Notes: generated from the sequence alone by a model not told the origin. 64,000 bases of DNA from JACKHO01 sp041398745 (GCA_041398745.1 JAWKUB010000002.1:496001-560000); one strand, 5' to 3'; shown: positions 8,818 through 18,311, counted from the first letter of the stretch. Made by a program: numbers and translations.

Positions 8818-9653
8818 TGCGATATTTCCCAAGCTCCCAACTGCCTGAATCGAATGGTGCGGGCATTTTGCATCGTGCCATTTCCACGGTCGTCATGTGT
8901 CTCGTAGTGGCGTGCTGCTGGCTGATGGATACGGCTGCCTTTGCGCAACAGCAGCAACCAGCCGAACATCCTCTGGCTCCAGCCATCAGGATGGCACGCG
9001 ATTCACTGCATCGCCTCGATGCGGTGAAGGACTACGACGCAACGTTCACCAAACGAGAGTGGGTCGGTCAGCAATTTGTCGCCCAAAGAATGTACATGAA
9101 ACTGCGTGAGCAGCCATTCAGCGTTTACCTCAAATTTGGTGAGCCAAATGAGGGGCGGGAAATTCTGTTCGTTCAGGGAAAAAATCAAAACCAGTTGCTC
9201 GCACGTGAGGCCTCTGGGCTGGCGTCATTGATTGGTACCGTCTCACTTTCGATGAATGACCCCAAAGTGACGGCCGAGAACCGTCATCCCATTTCCGACA
9301 TGGGCATGCGACGCATGATTGAACTCCTCATTGAACAATGGGAAAGAGAGTCACGGTACGGGGAAATTGACGTTAAGTACTATCCCAATGCCCGCATTGG
9401 AGAAATGTCCTGCGAAGCCATTGAAGCCACGCATCCGGTGCCACGTAAAGAATTCCCTTACCACGTGTCACGAGTCTATTTCGACAAGGAAACCCGGTTC
9501 CCCATTCGAATCGAGAACTTCGGCTTCCCCCGGCGGCCCAATGAACCACCGCCGCTCATTGAAGAGTACACGTTCAACAACATTCGCGTGAATCGAGGAT
9601 TCACCGACGCCGATTTTGATCGTCGAAATCAACAATACTCTTTCGGAAGATAA
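8817..9653 (+). CDS. Exported DUF1571 family protein
   Basis: 278 residues. An N-terminal signal segment (VVMCLVVACCWLMDTAAFA, about residues 26-45) precedes a DUF1571 domain: DYDATFTKREWVGQ, MYMKLREQPFSVYLKF, GREILFVQGKNQNQLLARE, then ISDMGMRRMIELLIEQWERE. DUF1571 proteins resemble lipoprotein-carrier folds (LolA/LppX-like beta sheets), but their function is not established. Translation is coupled to the preceding gene through a one-base overlap. Co-location with the DUF1570-like protease suggests a shared envelope task, which is inference. Confidence 0.85.
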   Translation: MRYFPSSQLPESNGAGILHRAISTVVMCLVVACCWLMDTAAFAQQQQPAEHPLAPAIRMARDSLHRLDAVKDYDATFTKREWVGQQFVAQRMYMKLREQPFSVYLKFGEPNEGREILFVQGKNQNQLLAREASGLASLIGTVSLSMNDPKVTAENRHPISDMGMRRMIELLIEQWERESRYGEIDVKYYPNARIGEMSCEAIEATHPVPRKEFPYHVSRVYFDKETRFPIRIENFGFPRRPNEPPPLIEEYTFNNIRVNRGFTDADFDRRNQQYSFGR

Positions 9654-9744
9654 TCTTCCTATATGCTTGCCTTCACATCGCCTGCCACGACAATGGCGGT
9701 CGACTGTCTGATGTTCGTTGCAATTGTGAAGAGCGAGTTGATTT

Positions 9745-10713
9745 GTGGCACTCAAAGTGTTGATGATGGGCACGGGCGAATTTGCCCTGCCGACACTCCA
9801 GACGCTGGCTGATTCAGAACATGATGTTGTCGGTCTGGTCACGCAGCCGGACCGCATTCTGCGCGGTAAACACGTGCATCCTCACCCGATGAAGGAACTG
9901 GCTGCTGGCCGCGGAATTACGGTGTTCCAACCGGACAACGTCAATACGCCAGAATCGCTTCAAACGCTGCGGGATTTTGGAGCAGATATCTTTGTCGTCG
10001 CGGCATACGGCCAAATTCTGTCAGCCGAACTGCTGTCAATTCCGCGTCTGGGAGCGGTGAATCTCCACGGATCGCTCCTGCCGAAATATCGTGGTGCGGC
10101 TCCCATTCAATACGCCGTCTGGTGTGGCGAGGCGGAGACGGGCGTTACCATTTTTCAAATTGAACCAAAGCTCGATGCCGGGCCCATGTACGGTTCAGTG
10201 GCGACGCCTATCGGTCCAGATGACACCAGTAAGGACGTCCACGACCGTCTCGCAGGACTTGCAGCACCATTAACCCTGGACGTGCTTTCGCAATTGGACG
10301 CGGGAACCGCAACAGGCACTAGGCAAGATACCCAAGGGGTGACCCGGGCACCGAAGATTCCTAAGTCAGCAGGGCTTATCGACTGGTCAAAATCGTCACG
10401 CGAAATTGACTGTCACATTCGGGCCATGCAGCCCTGGCCGAATCCCTGGACATTTCTCGATAGTGGAGACGGTAACATCAAGCGAATTCTCATTCTGAAA
10501 GTCGCTCCAGTTCATTTGGCGCAGCACGACGAATCGACTTCGCCGGGAACAATTCTCGAGGCTCCCGCGGGCGAACTGCATGTGCGTACCGCAGACGGTG
10601 CCCTCGCAGTGAATCTGCTTCAACCCGAAGGAAAGCGTGCGATGTCGACAGAGGAATTCCTGCGCGGAACGCCGCTTTCTGGCGGGGCTCATTTCACAAA
10701 CGGACCGGCTTAG
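9745..10713 (+). CDS. fmt: Methionyl-tRNA formyltransferase
   Basis: 322 residues, typical length. Fmt formylates the initiator Met-tRNA using 10-formyl-tetrahydrofolate. MGTGEFALPTLQ opens the Rossmann-like formyltransferase domain. The catalytic triad is visible as N106 and H108 in NLHGSLLPKYRGAAPIQ and D144 in PKLDAGPM. The C-terminal OB-like domain starts near residue 205 (TRAPKIPKSAGLIDW). Translation probably starts at the GTG at 9745, with GAGCGAG just upstream. A glycerate kinase gene follows after 47 nt on the same strand. Confidence 0.95.
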   Translation: MALKVLMMGTGEFALPTLQTLADSEHDVVGLVTQPDRILRGKHVHPHPMKELAAGRGITVFQPDNVNTPESLQTLRDFGADIFVVAAYGQILSAELLSIPRLGAVNLHGSLLPKYRGAAPIQYAVWCGEAETGVTIFQIEPKLDAGPMYGSVATPIGPDDTSKDVHDRLAGLAAPLTLDVLSQLDAGTATGTRQDTQGVTRAPKIPKSAGLIDWSKSSREIDCHIRAMQPWPNPWTFLDSGDGNIKRILILKVAPVHLAQHDESTSPGTILEAPAGELHVRTADGALAVNLLQPEGKRAMSTEEFLRGTPLSGGAHFTNGPA

Positions 10714-10760
10714 AGACGGTTCTTTCACTCGCGCCTGCGCACAGCAGTGAGCCTCCAATA

Positions 10761-12134
10761 ATGCCAACAGACAGCTTGCGACAACACGTGCTGGCGATTT
10801 GGGAAGCTGGAGTCCGCGCCGTCGACTCGCGTCGACTTGTTGTACAGTCCGTCACAGCTGACTCGAGTTCCATTACGGTCGGCGACACAATCTGGCACGC
10901 ACAATCAGATAGTCGAGTCTGTGTGGTCGGGGGAGGAAAAGCGGGCAGCGGTATGGCGGCGGGGCTCATTGAAGCCTTGGGGGCTGACTGGATTTCTCGC
11001 ATGTCCGGCTGGATCAACGTTCCCGCGGGCACTGAAAACGAAACATGCCATCCCATCCATTTGCACGCAGCACGTCCCGCTGGGGTCAATGAACCTCGCC
11101 CTGAAGGAATTGCGGGAACGCAGGAAATTCTGCGCCGCGTCGCCGCATGTCGACCGCAGGACTTGTGCGTGGTGTTACTGTCCGGCGGTGGAAGCGCGCT
11201 GCTGCCCGCACTCCGAGACGGAATTGAGCTTGAAGACAAAATTACAGTCATCCGAAACTTGAGTGCTGCCGGGGCCAACATCCAACAACTAAATGCCGTG
11301 CGCAGTCAGCTTTCAGCCATCAAAGGTGGCGGACTGCTTCGCGCCTGCAATGCCGGGCTCATGCTGGTCCTGATGATCTCCGACGTCATTGGTGATCCTC
11401 TCGACGTCATTGCTTCGGGGCCGTGCCACGTCACTGAGCAAATTTCCTCACAGCAATCTGCGACACGTGCATTGGACATTCTCCATGCACTGCTGACGCC
11501 GGAACAAATCCCACCTCGTGTCACGCGGTTGCTTGAACATCAGCAGAATTCGGTGGCGACAACTGCTCCGCAGGTTTTGACGCGCTGCGTGCATCAAATC
11601 GTGGGGAACAATCATACTGCCGTTTCTGCCGCCGTCGCGGAAGCCGAACGGCGTGGAATTGATGTCCTGGTTCAGGAATTTGACCAAAACGGAATTGCCC
11701 GTGAAGAAGGAGTCCGAATGGCGGAGTGGTGCCTCGGTCAGTCAGGACAGAATCTGAAGCGGCCGGTTTGTCTCATCAGCGGCGGCGAACCAACAGTCCG
11801 GCTCTCGGAAACGACCGGGCCAAGACGTGGGGGGCGCAATCAGGAACTGGTGCTGGCGGCATTGCAGCGGTTCAGTGAAAACGCGAATCAAGGCATTGCT
11901 CTGTTGTCCGGCGGCACAGATGGAGAAGATGGTCCGACCGACGCAGCCGGGGCGTTCGTCGACGACGAACTGGTAGACGCTGTACGACATTCTGAACTTT
12001 CCATCGACGACTATTTGCATCGCAATGATTCCTACACGTTCTTTGAACAATGTGGTGGTCTGCTGAAAACCGGACCAACGGGAACAAACGTCATGGATTT
12101 ACGTGTCGCGCTTGTCGACAGGCAAGATGTTTAG
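10761..12134 (+). CDS. Glycerate 2-kinase (DUF4147/MOFRL family)
   Basis: 457 residues. An N-terminal DUF4147 domain carries VCVVGGGKAGSGMA (about 54-67), VVLLSGGGSALLP and ISDVIGDPLDVIASGP; the C-terminal MOFRL domain has ISGGEPTVRL, GGRNQELVLAAL and LLSGGTDGEDGPTDAAGAFV. The family phosphorylates D-glycerate to 2-phosphoglycerate (TtuD/GckA), feeding glycolysis from glycerate or serine-cycle intermediates. The stop (TAG, 12132-12134) directly abuts the following methyltransferase reading frame. The family is certain; the substrate is taken from characterised members. Confidence 0.92.
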   Translation: MPTDSLRQHVLAIWEAGVRAVDSRRLVVQSVTADSSSITVGDTIWHAQSDSRVCVVGGGKAGSGMAAGLIEALGADWISRMSGWINVPAGTENETCHPIHLHAARPAGVNEPRPEGIAGTQEILRRVAACRPQDLCVVLLSGGGSALLPALRDGIELEDKITVIRNLSAAGANIQQLNAVRSQLSAIKGGGLLRACNAGLMLVLMISDVIGDPLDVIASGPCHVTEQISSQQSATRALDILHALLTPEQIPPRVTRLLEHQQNSVATTAPQVLTRCVHQIVGNNHTAVSAAVAEAERRGIDVLVQEFDQNGIAREEGVRMAEWCLGQSGQNLKRPVCLISGGEPTVRLSETTGPRRGGRNQELVLAALQRFSENANQGIALLSGGTDGEDGPTDAAGAFVDDELVDAVRHSELSIDDYLHRNDSYTFFEQCGGLLKTGPTGTNVMDLRVALVDRQDV

Positions 12135-12143
12135 GTGACGGTC

Positions 12144-12698
12144 ATGCAGCAGACGGAACTGGCCCAACGAGCAGTTGCAGATGTCGTAAAACCGGGCGAA
12201 TTTGTAGTCGACGCCACGATTGGAAACGGCTACGACACACTGTTTCTGACACAACTGGTCGGTCCGGCGGGCATAGTGCACGGATTCGATATCCAGTCTT
12301 CGGCTATTCAGGGAACGCGGGAACGTGTCTGCGGTTTCGCCGGACAAATTGTGCTGCATCAGGCGTCTCATGCAGAAATGCTCGCCCATTTGCCTCAAGG
12401 CATGGTGGGAAACGTCGCGGCCCTGATGTTCAACCTTGGCTATCTTCCCGGCAGCGACAAGAGTTGTATTACGACAACGGAGTCGACGCTGGAAGGCCTC
12501 CGGCAATCGCTGCAACTGCTGAGGTCTGGTGGTATTTTGACCGTCCTGGCTTATCCCGGTCATCCCGGTGGATGGGAAGAGGCCGCAGCGGTCGAACATT
12601 TTCTTGAACAGAATGCGGAGCTTGGCACGCTCTCGAAACACATCAGGGAAGATAAACCGACGGCGCCCCGCTTGTTCGTTTTTCGTCGATCACCGTAA
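12144..12698 (+). CDS. Class I SAM methyltransferase, YtqB/MnmM family
   Basis: About 184 residues from the ATG at 12144, with AGGTGA 5 nt upstream; the frame also allows a GTG at 12135 right after the glycerate kinase stop. The SAM-binding loop VVDATIGNGYDTLFL and the acidic GFDI follow the class I pattern. The signature ALMFNLGYLPGSDKSCITT and LAYPGHPGGWEE are diagnostic of the rRNA_methylase/YtqB family. Characterised members (MnmM) methylate nm5(s2)U34 of tRNA; older annotations say rRNA methylase. tRNA modification is therefore the likely role, by family knowledge. Confidence 0.82.
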   Translation: MQQTELAQRAVADVVKPGEFVVDATIGNGYDTLFLTQLVGPAGIVHGFDIQSSAIQGTRERVCGFAGQIVLHQASHAEMLAHLPQGMVGNVAALMFNLGYLPGSDKSCITTTESTLEGLRQSLQLLRSGGILTVLAYPGHPGGWEEAAAVEHFLEQNAELGTLSKHIREDKPTAPRLFVFRRSP

Positions 12699-12715
12699 CC
12701 CGTCAGCGACGAGGC

Positions 12716-14047
12716 TCATATTTCCCCTGCAGGTTCGTCGTAAGATTCAACGGGATCTTCGAGATCATCTGTCTTGCTGGCACCCAAATTATATTCATCG
12801 GGGACCAAATCAAGCAGGACTTCGAAGGAGACGGCAAACCCCAATCCCTCGGCAACTGCTTTGTCCTGCGTGTATGTGTTGATGCCAATGAGGTGTCCGG
12901 CGGCATCATACAGACCGCCGCCACTGTTGCCGGAATTAATGGCCGCCGATGTCTGGATGAGATCAATCGATAATGGGCCGGCGTGCTGAATTCGTTTCTG
13001 CGAAATGTTCCCTTCGGTGTGCGTCCAACTGAGCCCATGAGGATTCCCTACCGCAAACACTGGCTCTCCGATTTTGGGTGTCTTGGCAACGTCCCAAATT
13101 GCTGAGGCAATGTTTTCGCTTTGCGGAACTCCAACCACACGAACCAGCGCCAGGTCAATTCCGTAAGGAGCAATCCAAACCACCGTGCCTGATTGAGCTG
13201 GCTGCCCAATCATTTGTACGTCGAGGGTGGATTCGGGGAGAGGGTCATCATCACCACCATCTCCTGGACCATCATAGTCAAGGTCCACCACGTGGCGATT
13301 GGTAAGCACGAGGGCCGTTCCGTTTTCAATATTCAGAATTACCCCCGAACCGAGCGCGCTCGTCAGGATGCCGAATTTGCCCTGCGTTTCAATAACCACA
13401 TTCGCCTTCATGGCGCGGCCAATGGGGGCCGGTAAGTCACGCAGCACTTCGGGATCGATGTCAGCATCGTCCATGATGTTCACGTGATGCTGTCCCAACG
13501 CGCCCATTTGCGACGCAAAGTACCCCGCAAACCCGACAAATTCGGTAAGTCCCAACATGATTGCCAACGCCCCCAGCCACAGCCCCTTCTGTTGTGGCTT
13601 CCGACTGGCGAGCCCCAGTGCTCCCAGTAGTGCGGCAATGGGTCCCGTTACAATTCCAATCAGCGGGATGCCCAACAGCGCGACAACGAATGACGCAATC
13701 GTCAGTTTATTCCAGCCGGTGTATTTTTGGACGGGACGCCGCTTGCGACGTCCTTTGGAATCTGTGGAACTCGCTGGCGACTCATTCGCCGTCGGCATGG
13801 AAACATAGGCTCCCTCGATTTCATCCATTGAAATCTTCATTGAGGGATCGCCCGTCGCCAGGGCCTGTTCAGAAACGCACCCGTACGAACCGCAACCGTT
13901 GTGGTCATACCAGCAGGTTTCATGATGTACTCGACCGCATTGTCCGCACGCTGCGACCGCCTCTTGAAGGCGAATTTCGCGGTTGCAGTGAGTGCAGGTT
14001 GCCCCGGCATCGCGGGTTCCGGCAGGACGTAGGCGGGGAGGTAACAT
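12716..14047 (-). CDS. Membrane-anchored trypsin-like (HtrA-type, PDZ-less) serine protease with N-terminal RING-like zinc module
   Basis: 443 residues from the ATG at 14047; an upstream TTG at 14092 would overlap the preceding gene. Order: a Cys/His module at residues about 18-57 (CTHC, CGQCGRVHHETCW, GCGSYGC) resembling prokaryotic RING-finger domains; a Lys/Arg-rich linker; two or three transmembrane helices (about 115-180, DUF4190-like); then a trypsin-like domain with H252 (TNRHVV), D298 (GIDLALV) and S375 (NSGNSGGGLY). The protein ends soon after the protease domain, so there is no PDZ domain, unlike DegP/DegS. With three helices the zinc module would be cytoplasmic and the protease extracytoplasmic. 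The gene directly follows the zinc-ribbon gene that carries the same Cys/His module. Confidence 0.82.
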   Translation of the reverse strand: MLPPRLRPAGTRDAGATCTHCNREIRLQEAVAACGQCGRVHHETCWYDHNGCGSYGCVSEQALATGDPSMKISMDEIEGAYVSMPTANESPASSTDSKGRRKRRPVQKYTGWNKLTIASFVVALLGIPLIGIVTGPIAALLGALGLASRKPQQKGLWLGALAIMLGLTEFVGFAGYFASQMGALGQHHVNIMDDADIDPEVLRDLPAPIGRAMKANVVIETQGKFGILTSALGSGVILNIENGTALVLTNRHVVDLDYDGPGDGGDDDPLPESTLDVQMIGQPAQSGTVVWIAPYGIDLALVRVVGVPQSENIASAIWDVAKTPKIGEPVFAVGNPHGLSWTHTEGNISQKRIQHAGPLSIDLIQTSAAINSGNSGGGLYDAAGHLIGINTYTQDKAVAEGLGFAVSFEVLLDLVPDEYNLGASKTDDLEDPVESYDEPAGEI

Positions 14048-14078
14048 ACGGTGGACCAAGTCAGAAACAGACGAACAC

Positions 14079-15194
14079 CTAACTCGCAGCAATCTGGAAA
14101 ATCAGGGCTCCTCCAAGGAGCAGTGTAAACAGTGCGGAGATGACAAGCGACAAATAAATGAGGATGGCGAACAGCGGACCGCTGCGTCCAATTTCTTCTC
14201 GCTTGGGAAACAGATAAAACGCGGCAGCCAGCAGGGTGAATGGCGACGTGCAACCAAACAGGCTGAAAATGAACACAACCACAGTAATTATCTTGAGTTG
14301 GTTCGCTTCCTGTTTGGCTCGCCGACGAGCACGCAACTCTCGACGCGACATGGGATCGGCCGATTCGAAGTCCGTTTTACAGTATCGACACCTCAAGGCA
14401 ACCGCTTTGATAGTACGTCGGCAAATGGGGCACTCTTTCGTATCGCCCCAGGCAGAAGTTGGCTGAGCCGACGGTGCGTTCGGTTTGTCGATGAACGGTG
14501 CCTGTTTGCATCCGTACGTTCCACAGCCACCGACTTCCGCCCAGCACTCCGAATGATGCACCTGCTGACATTCCAGGCACTCGACGTATTCCTCGCCGGC
14601 TACAACTTGAGACTGGCAAATCTGACATAGTCCCACTTCACTACCCGCCGGAAGTGTCTTCACGGGCAATCGTACGCCGTCAACTGTCAGTGCGATGCCC
14701 CGCTGGCACTGTGGACAGGCAAATTGTTTACCCAGCCGTTCCGGCGGAACGCGCACGGCGGCACCACAGTCGCAGGTGACAATGGTGTCCTTGCCACCTT
14801 CCGGGATTTGTGGTTGTTCCCGCCTGCTGCGCGGCTGGCGACGCCCCCCCGATCGATCAGCACCTTTAGGGCGCTCGAACTCTTCATCGCAGTACCGGCA
14901 AAACCTGGCCTGCCGCTTGATGGACTCGCCACAAACCGGACAAGGTTGCAGTTGTTCGATCTGGCCCAGCTCGTCGTCAGAGAGAAGATCCTCATCATTC
15001 TCCGCTGATTCCCCTCCCACGACCTGCGCGTCCAGGACGTTTGATTCCATTGCGCCTGGGGTTTCCCATGAATCGATTTCATTCGGAATACTGATGACAG
15101 AACGACACTTCGGACAGCGTGCCTTGAGGCCCGCGGCTTCGTCTTTCACGCGTAATTTGGTGTCACACCCGTGACACGTTACCGAGATGGGCAT
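14079..15194 (-). CDS. Multi-zinc-ribbon membrane protein with RING-like module
   Basis: 371 residues from the ATG at 15194 (TTG at 15209 is possible). At least four cysteine clusters are visible: an N-terminal ribbon (TCHGCDTKLRV, ARCPKCRS), CPVCGESIKRQARFCRYCDE, a second ribbon (TCDCGAAVRVPPE, ACPQCQRGI), a RING-like block (CQICQSQVV, CLECQQVHHSECW, GCGTYGC) and CPICRRTIKAVALRCRYCKT. The C-terminus has two transmembrane helices (about 300-365). The RING-like block is nearly the same as that of the adjacent protease gene, so the two genes likely act together. Zinc binding is inferred from CxxC pairs. Function unknown. Confidence 0.8.
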   Translation of the reverse strand: MPISVTCHGCDTKLRVKDEAAGLKARCPKCRSVISIPNEIDSWETPGAMESNVLDAQVVGGESAENDEDLLSDDELGQIEQLQPCPVCGESIKRQARFCRYCDEEFERPKGADRSGGRRQPRSRREQPQIPEGGKDTIVTCDCGAAVRVPPERLGKQFACPQCQRGIALTVDGVRLPVKTLPAGSEVGLCQICQSQVVAGEEYVECLECQQVHHSECWAEVGGCGTYGCKQAPFIDKPNAPSAQPTSAWGDTKECPICRRTIKAVALRCRYCKTDFESADPMSRRELRARRRAKQEANQLKIITVVVFIFSLFGCTSPFTLLAAAFYLFPKREEIGRSGPLFAILIYLSLVISALFTLLLGGALIFQIAAS

Positions 15195-15395
15195 TTGGTT
15201 TGTCCGCAACCCTCACAAGGAATAACCACAGCCCAATTGCGGACTGCCGAATGCTTCGGCAATTCTAGTCACGTACGCATGACAGCGACAATCGGCAGAA
15301 GGTCCAGATTCGCCGAACGGAAAGCTTTCACGATTATTTGGGTTGTGACGAATTCGCCTTAAGTGGCTATTAAGACGTGAGTTCGGCAACGACAC

Positions 15396-17339
15396 CTATC
15401 CCAGTCGACCAAACTGTCGGTCAAGCTCAGATCGCGACAGCACCAGAGCCGTCGGTCGACCGTGCGGGCAGTGATGGTGGTCATCACACAAGTGCCGCTG
15501 TTCCAGCAATGATTCAATTTCTTCAGAGCTGAGCCGTTGCCCCGCCTTGATGGCGGCTTTGCAGGCCATCATGTGCATTGAACTGTCGAGCAAATCGCGT
15601 CGGGTCAGCTTGCTGCCCGACGTTTCCAGCATTTCTGAAATGTCGCGAAGCAGTTTGGTGGGATCGGCCTTTTTCATGATGGCGGGATAGCCCGTCACCA
15701 TAATGGTTGTCCCACCGAAGGACTCGATGAGAATTCCGAGTTCCTTGAGTAACTCGACCTGATCTAACAGCAAATGACATTCACGCGCCGACAGTTCAAT
15801 GGTCAGCGGAATGAGCAATCGCTGAATCTCGACCTTGCCGCCGAGAATCCTTTCCCGCAAATACTCGTACATAATGCGTTCATGCAGCGCATGCTGGTCG
15901 ATGACCATAATCCCTTGATCTGACTCGACCACCAGATAGCAGTCGTGTACTTGCATCGCACGCAACGCAGTACGGCCGGACGCGGGATACGCTGCGGCCT
16001 GTGAGTCATCGACGTGGACAATCGGGGCACTGCTCGACTCGCCAGTCGTTCGCGCCACACTCGGTGTCGCGAACAGGTCATCAGCGTACGCATCCAGTGG
16101 AGATGTTATGTCGTTGTCATCGCTAACGGACGCTTCATCTTTCGGCTGCGCCGGGAATGTCGGCAACGGACTCTGCGGATTGGTCGTTTGGGGCAACTGT
16201 TGCCGAGTCCAGGCAACAAGTTCCTGTTGCAGCTTGCGGGGTTCGGAATCATCTGGACCGTCCTCGCCTTCGTCCGGGCTATTCTTGCCGAATCGATTCG
16301 CGCGACTCACGTCGATTTGCGAGTCGAGGTCCATGCTGAGGAATCGGTTCCGCAGGCTGGAGAGGACGAGTCGATACAGCGTCTGACTATCACGGAACCG
16401 CACTTCCGACTTCGTAGGATGCACGTTGACGTCGACCTGTTCAGGAGAGAGTTCCAGAAACAGAAATGCAACGGGGTGCCGGCCCACCATCAACAAGCCA
16501 CGGTATGCCTCGGACAGCGCGTGCTGCAGTGAGCGGTCCTGAATCCAACGACCGTTCAAAAACAAATACTGTCCCTTACGATTGGATTTACTGAGCGAAG
16601 GGTGTCCGGCGAATCCCCAGAGCCGCACGCCTTCATATTCACCATCAACAGCAATGAGTTGTCCGGCCAGCTCACTGCCGAAGAACATGCGAAGTCGTTC
16701 TAGATGGCTCGTGGAGGAAGGGAGTTGGTAAACCTGTTTGCCGTTATGGCGCAGATTCATTTGCAGTCCGGGATTCGCCAATGCGATCCGAGTGAACTGC
16801 TCGCTGATGTGAGCGAACTCGGTTGATTGGGTTTTCAGGAACTTGCGACGCACCGGTGTATTGAAGAAGAGCTGTCGCACTTCCATTTGAGTGCCGACTG
16901 GACAGCCACAAGGACGCGGCGGAGTGGCCACTCCGCCGTTGACTTCCATTTCCAAACCGGTCTCCTGATCGGCCTGACGCGAGCGCACGCGGAAATTGCT
17001 CACTTCAGAAATCGACGCCAACGCCTCACCACGGAAACCCATGGTCTGCACGCTGAAGAGGTCATCGGCACTCCGAATTTTACTTGTCGCATGACTCGCT
17101 ACTGCGAGTGCAAAGTCCTCGGGATGAATGCCTTCCCCGTTGTCGACAATGCGAATGAGATCGGCCCCGCCCTGTTCGATGTCGACGTCAATCCGGGTCG
17201 CGAGTGCGTCAACGGAGTTTTCCAGCAGTTCTTTCACCACGCTGGCCGGACGCTCAATGACTTCACCGGCGGCAATCTTATTGATGACGCTCTGCGAAAG
17301 TTGCTGAATGCGTGTTGCTACGTCCGTGTCCACCGACAT
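15396..17339 (-). CDS. mutL: DNA mismatch repair protein MutL (endonuclease type)
   Basis: 647 residues. GHKL ATPase motifs are intact: VVKELLENSVDA, RIVDNGEGI and GFRGEALASI. The C-terminal domain carries the metal-binding endonuclease motif DQHA(X)2E(X)4E at about residue 481 (DQHALHERIMYE), plus ACKAAIKAG and CPHGRPTALVLSRSE, so this is a nicking MutL of the kind found in bacteria lacking MutH. The variable linker (about 350-440) is acidic and Pro-rich. The ATG at 17339 matches the usual MutL start; the frame is open to 17402. MutS is not in the window. The zinc-ribbon gene follows on the same strand after about 200 nt. Confidence 0.95.
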   Translation of the reverse strand: MSVDTDVATRIQQLSQSVINKIAAGEVIERPASVVKELLENSVDALATRIDVDIEQGGADLIRIVDNGEGIHPEDFALAVASHATSKIRSADDLFSVQTMGFRGEALASISEVSNFRVRSRQADQETGLEMEVNGGVATPPRPCGCPVGTQMEVRQLFFNTPVRRKFLKTQSTEFAHISEQFTRIALANPGLQMNLRHNGKQVYQLPSSTSHLERLRMFFGSELAGQLIAVDGEYEGVRLWGFAGHPSLSKSNRKGQYLFLNGRWIQDRSLQHALSEAYRGLLMVGRHPVAFLFLELSPEQVDVNVHPTKSEVRFRDSQTLYRLVLSSLRNRFLSMDLDSQIDVSRANRFGKNSPDEGEDGPDDSEPRKLQQELVAWTRQQLPQTTNPQSPLPTFPAQPKDEASVSDDNDITSPLDAYADDLFATPSVARTTGESSSAPIVHVDDSQAAAYPASGRTALRAMQVHDCYLVVESDQGIMVIDQHALHERIMYEYLRERILGGKVEIQRLLIPLTIELSARECHLLLDQVELLKELGILIESFGGTTIMVTGYPAIMKKADPTKLLRDISEMLETSGSKLTRRDLLDSSMHMMACKAAIKAGQRLSSEEIESLLEQRHLCDDHHHCPHGRPTALVLSRSELDRQFGRLG

Positions 17340-17613
17340 GGGTGCCGTAAACTCCGTGAGTATTCCTGTGCCTGCGGAGACAGTTTGACCCTCCCGGCGC
17401 AAGATCGCAACAGTCGCCGACAGCTCATTTTGAGCGACACACAGCGTGTTTCCCCGTTCCGTTCGGTAACTGCTGCTGGCACCGAATGTTGCACATGCAT
17501 TGTGGTCTTTTGTTCACTGTGTGTTGTTGTCCGAAGATTTGGTTCTCACTTGGTGAGGGTGCTGTCGCTAATTCTGAGAACTCCCATTGCAGTGATTGAA
17601 TCTGGTCTGCGGG

Positions 17614-18141
17614 ATGCGTAACTTGATTGGACGCTTTCGGGCCATGAACCGCTACGCAAAATCAGGCATGCTGCATCAACTCCTCAACATTCGCCGTTCT
17701 CGCACGGTCGTCCTGCGACGACTCGTTGCAGTGTGGTGCCTGTTGTATTCACTGGGAGTGCCCGCATTCGTGAGCGGCGCGTCGGGAGCACCGGCACCGG
17801 GATGCTGTTGCAGTCTTGAAGCACGCAATGCCGGAACGTGCTGCTGTTGTGTGGCCAAGGACTCGGAGCAGGAAGCGGGGCACACTTGCTGTCAGCATAA
17901 GACAACCTGCTGTTCGCAGAAGACTCATTCAAACAAGTCTCATGGCCCCATTATTCGTGCTTGCGGGTGCGGCAGTTCTGACTTTCCTACCGTTCCACCC
18001 GAAGCCCATGACCAAATACCGGTCGTCCGTGCCGCTCTGTTGAGCGTGGTCCATGTTGACGCACTCTCCTGCCTCTCCGGCTGTGCCCTCGATTGTCTCA
18101 ACGAGGCGCCTCCTCTCCCTCCGCCGGAAGTAAGTTGCTGA
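17614..18141 (+). CDS. Small cysteine-rich, probably exported protein
   Basis: About 175 residues; the start is uncertain (ATG 17614, 17644 or 17668, or TTG 17596). A hydrophobic segment (LRRLVAVWCLLYSLGVPAFV) looks like a signal peptide or anchor. After it, Cys comes in clusters: CCC, CCCC, CC, CC and CGC with nearby His, more than a dozen Cys within about 65 residues, then SCLSGCALDC near the end. This suggests metal binding (copper, zinc or similar). It precedes a DUF1559 pseudopilin and a DUF4198 protein. A family A repeat begins 24 nt after its stop. No family is recognised. Confidence 0.6.
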   Translation: MRNLIGRFRAMNRYAKSGMLHQLLNIRRSRTVVLRRLVAVWCLLYSLGVPAFVSGASGAPAPGCCCSLEARNAGTCCCCVAKDSEQEAGHTCCQHKTTCCSQKTHSNKSHGPIIRACGCGSSDFPTVPPEAHDQIPVVRAALLSVVHVDALSCLSGCALDCLNEAPPLPPPEVSC

Positions 18142-18165
18142 ACAGTCTTCGGGCTTTGTTTGTCA

Positions 18166-18190
18166 GGTGGCACAGACATTCCTGTCTGTG
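18166..18190 (+). repeat. Family A palindromic repeat, copy 2
   Basis: 25-nt unit of the form GGTGG then CACAGACA-TTCC-TGTCTGTG, a perfect 8-bp inverted repeat with a 4-nt loop. It lies 24 nt past the stop of the Cys-rich gene and 121 nt before the DUF1559 start. Confidence 0.9.
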
Positions 18191-18311
18191 AATAACCGGC
18201 TCGAAGCACCGTCGTGAGTAAATCTCATTCTGCCCCGCGCCCGCATGCGCGGTCATTCAGCAACGCAATCTGCAGCCCCATGCGCGCTGCACTTCATCAA
18301 GGAGAGGACAT

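Noticed and set aside
16827..17621. Plus-strand open frame (264 codons) opposite the mutL start.
   Set aside because: It is antisense to the conserved MutL ATPase domain and has no family features.
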